A DNA stretch of 7,164 nucleotides from Micrococcales bacterium (GTDB taxonomy: Bacteria > Actinomycetota > Actinomycetes > Actinomycetales > Dermatophilaceae): the NCBI GenBank assembly GCA_030537915.1, contig JAUNUZ010000121.1:1-7164 (forward strand). The letters are read 5' to 3'. Under the pieces are notes generated by a model that did not search any database, was not told the origin of the DNA, and saw only the letters and a list, made by a program, of their open reading frames with translations. Position 1 is the stretch's first letter, and the number at the start of each line of letters is the position of its first letter. The position numbers were made by a program, and so were the translations under genes. Positions 5,743 through 7,164 of the stretch are shown here, in pieces.

Positions 5743-7164
5743 TCACGCCGACGACGCCGCTACCGCTGCGCGCTGGGGACCCGCGCGGTGCCGACCGAAC
5801 CGGGCCTGGTGGCGCGGCAGTTCGAAACAGAGCGTCACCAGGCTCGCCACCCCGATGACGAGCGCCGGGACGAGCATGGTGTCGGACATCGCCTGGGACA
5901 GGCCCGCGCGCACGAACTCGGGAAGGGCTGCGCCCGGCGCCTGCGATGCCGCATAGCTACCCGCACCGGGCAGACGCGCGGCGATCCGCGCCTCCATCAC
6001 GGTGGCGACGCCCGCGCTGCCGATAACCGATCCGATCTGTCGCGTCGTGTTGTAGATACCCGCGCCGGCGCCGGCCTTGAGCAGCGGCAAGTTGCCGGTC
6101 GCGGCCGTCGACAGCGGACCCCAGACAAAGCTGTTGGCCACGCCGAGCAGCGCCATGGGGATGCAGATGGCCCAGACCGGGGTCGTCAGGTCGAGCATCC
6201 GCGATAAGAGCCCGAGCGAGAGACCCCAGAGCAGGAAGCCGAACGTCGCGAGGATGCGCGGGTGGGTCTTGTCGACCAGTTTGCCGACACGGGCGGCCAG
6301 CAGCATCGTGACCAGGGCCGTCGGCGCGCTGATGAGCGCTGCCTGGGTCGGAGAGTAGCCGCGCGCGGACTGCGCCCAGATCATCAGCGCAAACGGCATG
6401 GCCGTCACCGTGAAGCCGACGACGGCGATAGCGGTGTTGGCTACGGCGAAGTTGCGGTCGGCGAGAAGCTCGAGCGGCAGCAGCGGCTCGGAGCGGTTGA
6501 CGCGCTGCCACCAGAGGAAGACCCCGAGCAAGCCGATCCCGACGATGATCAGGCCCCAGACCGAGATCGGTCCCTTGATGGTGCCCCAGTCGTAGGTGTT
6601 GCCCTCCTGGATCCCAAAGACGAGGCAGAAGAGCCCCGCTCCGCTGAGCACCACGCCCAGCCAGTCGAACTTGTGCGGGTGCGTCTCGAAGCTCGGCACC
6701 AGCCGAGCCGCGAGCACGAACGCGACGATGCCGACCGGCACGTTGACGAAGAAGATCCACTCCCAGCCGAGCGAGTCGATGAGGATCCCGCCCAGGACCG
6801 GCCCGACGAGCGTGGCTACTCCGGCGACCGCGCCCCAGAGCGCCATGGCCTGGCCGCGCTGGTGCGCCGGGAAGAGCCGGGTGATGGCCGCCATGGTCTG
6901 CGGCGTCATCAGGGATGCCCCCAAACCCTGCACGACGCGCGCCACGATGAGCCCCTGGATCGAGCCGGTCAACCCGCAGGCCAACGATGATGCCGTGAAG
7001 ATCACGAGACCGACGAGGTAGATCGTGCGCGGGCCGTAGCGATCCCCGAGCCGGCCCGTGATGAGCAACGGCACCGCATAGGCGAGCAGGTACGCGCTGG
7101 TCACCCAGATGACCTCGTTGACGCCCGCCCCGAGGCTGCTCATCAGAGCCGGTGTCGCCACGGC
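5743..7164 (-). CDS. Major facilitator transporter, DHA2 (14-helix, EmrB/QacA-like) drug efflux family, 5' end missing
   Basis: 473 residues are visible; the frame runs open through the right edge, so the GTG at 7161 is probably an internal Val of the usual VNVALP-like segment and not the start. The missing part is likely the first helix, a few tens of residues. Numbering from that GTG: motif A is GRLGDRYGPR (36-45), motif B is ARVVQGLGASLMTPQT (74-89, with its conserved Arg), and motif C is GVATLVGPVLGGILID (114-129), the proton-antiporter signature. Long runs of hydrophobic helices follow, including the two extra central helices near FDWLGVVLSGAGLFCLVFG and VWGLIIVGIGLLGVFLWW, as expected for DHA2. 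It should expel drugs or other small hydrophobic compounds in exchange for protons across the inner membrane. The substrate is unknown. It converges on the sugar operon, so the two are not cotranscribed; any regulator would lie outside the window. Confidence 0.9.
   Translation of the reverse strand, partial: AVATPALMSSLGAGVNEVIWVTSAYLLAYAVPLLITGRLGDRYGPRTIYLVGLVIFTASSLACGLTGSIQGLIVARVVQGLGASLMTPQTMAAITRLFPAHQRGQAMALWGAVAGVATLVGPVLGGILIDSLGWEWIFFVNVPVGIVAFVLAARLVPSFETHPHKFDWLGVVLSGAGLFCLVFGIQEGNTYDWGTIKGPISVWGLIIVGIGLLGVFLWWQRVNRSEPLLPLELLADRNFAVANTAIAVVGFTVTAMPFALMIWAQSARGYSPTQAALISAPTALVTMLLAARVGKLVDKTHPRILATFGFLLWGLSLGLLSRMLDLTTPVWAICIPMALLGVANSFVWGPLSTAATGNLPLLKAGAGAGIYNTTRQIGSVIGSAGVATVMEARIAARLPGAGSYAASQAPGAALPEFVRAGLSQAMSDTMLVPALVIGVASLVTLCFELPRHQARFGRHRAGPQRAAVAASSA

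Noticed and set aside
7159..7161. GTG at 7161 as the true start of the efflux transporter.
   Set aside because: The frame stays open to the edge, and the sequence after the GTG corresponds to the end of the first helix region of DHA2 proteins. The real start is beyond the window.

Overview
The window is high-GC DNA (roughly two thirds G+C by eye) with GTG starts, a Tat lipoprotein signal and an actinobacteria-typical SAM methyltransferase. It most likely comes from an actinobacterial chromosome; I cannot name the genus. Six protein genes fill almost all of it. Two run off the window edges, and all intact frames look functional. I see no rRNA, tRNA, CRISPR array, transposase, phage gene or attachment site.

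Left part (1-2388). A + strand fragment carries the C-terminal end of a decarboxylating dehydrogenase of the isopropylmalate / tartrate / D-malate family. It converges on a - strand pair: a UGP2-type UTP--glucose-1-phosphate uridylyltransferase (2388 to 1018) followed by a class I SAM-dependent methyltransferase (963 to 334). The uridylyltransferase makes UDP-glucose for glycogen, cell-envelope sugars or galactose metabolism. Its start looks leaderless: a TAGGCT -10 hexamer is placed so that transcription would begin on the ATG itself.

Middle (2389-2579). This 191-bp divergent regulatory region separates the uridylyltransferase from a carbohydrate ABC transporter operon. It holds a GC-rich hairpin, the two divergent -10 candidates and a strong ribosome binding site. 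A 19-20 bp element over the transporter's -10 and start site resembles a DtxR/IdeR/DmdR iron box.

Right part (2580-7164). A + strand operon encodes a Tat-exported, lipid-anchored solute-binding protein and two membrane permeases of the MalF/MalG (UgpA/UgpE) type, tightly spaced. No ATPase gene accompanies them, as is usual for actinobacterial sugar importers served by a shared MsiK-type ATPase. A DHA2-type major facilitator drug transporter, on the - strand and cut off at the right edge, converges on the operon. A hairpin spanning the permease stop codon may end transcription there.

Most of the window is ordinary metabolism and transport. The observation most worth testing is the iron-box-like operator on a sugar-type ABC operon. 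A second is a near match to the CebR (LacI-family) operator inside the same operon's first gene. I found no convincing undescribed system.
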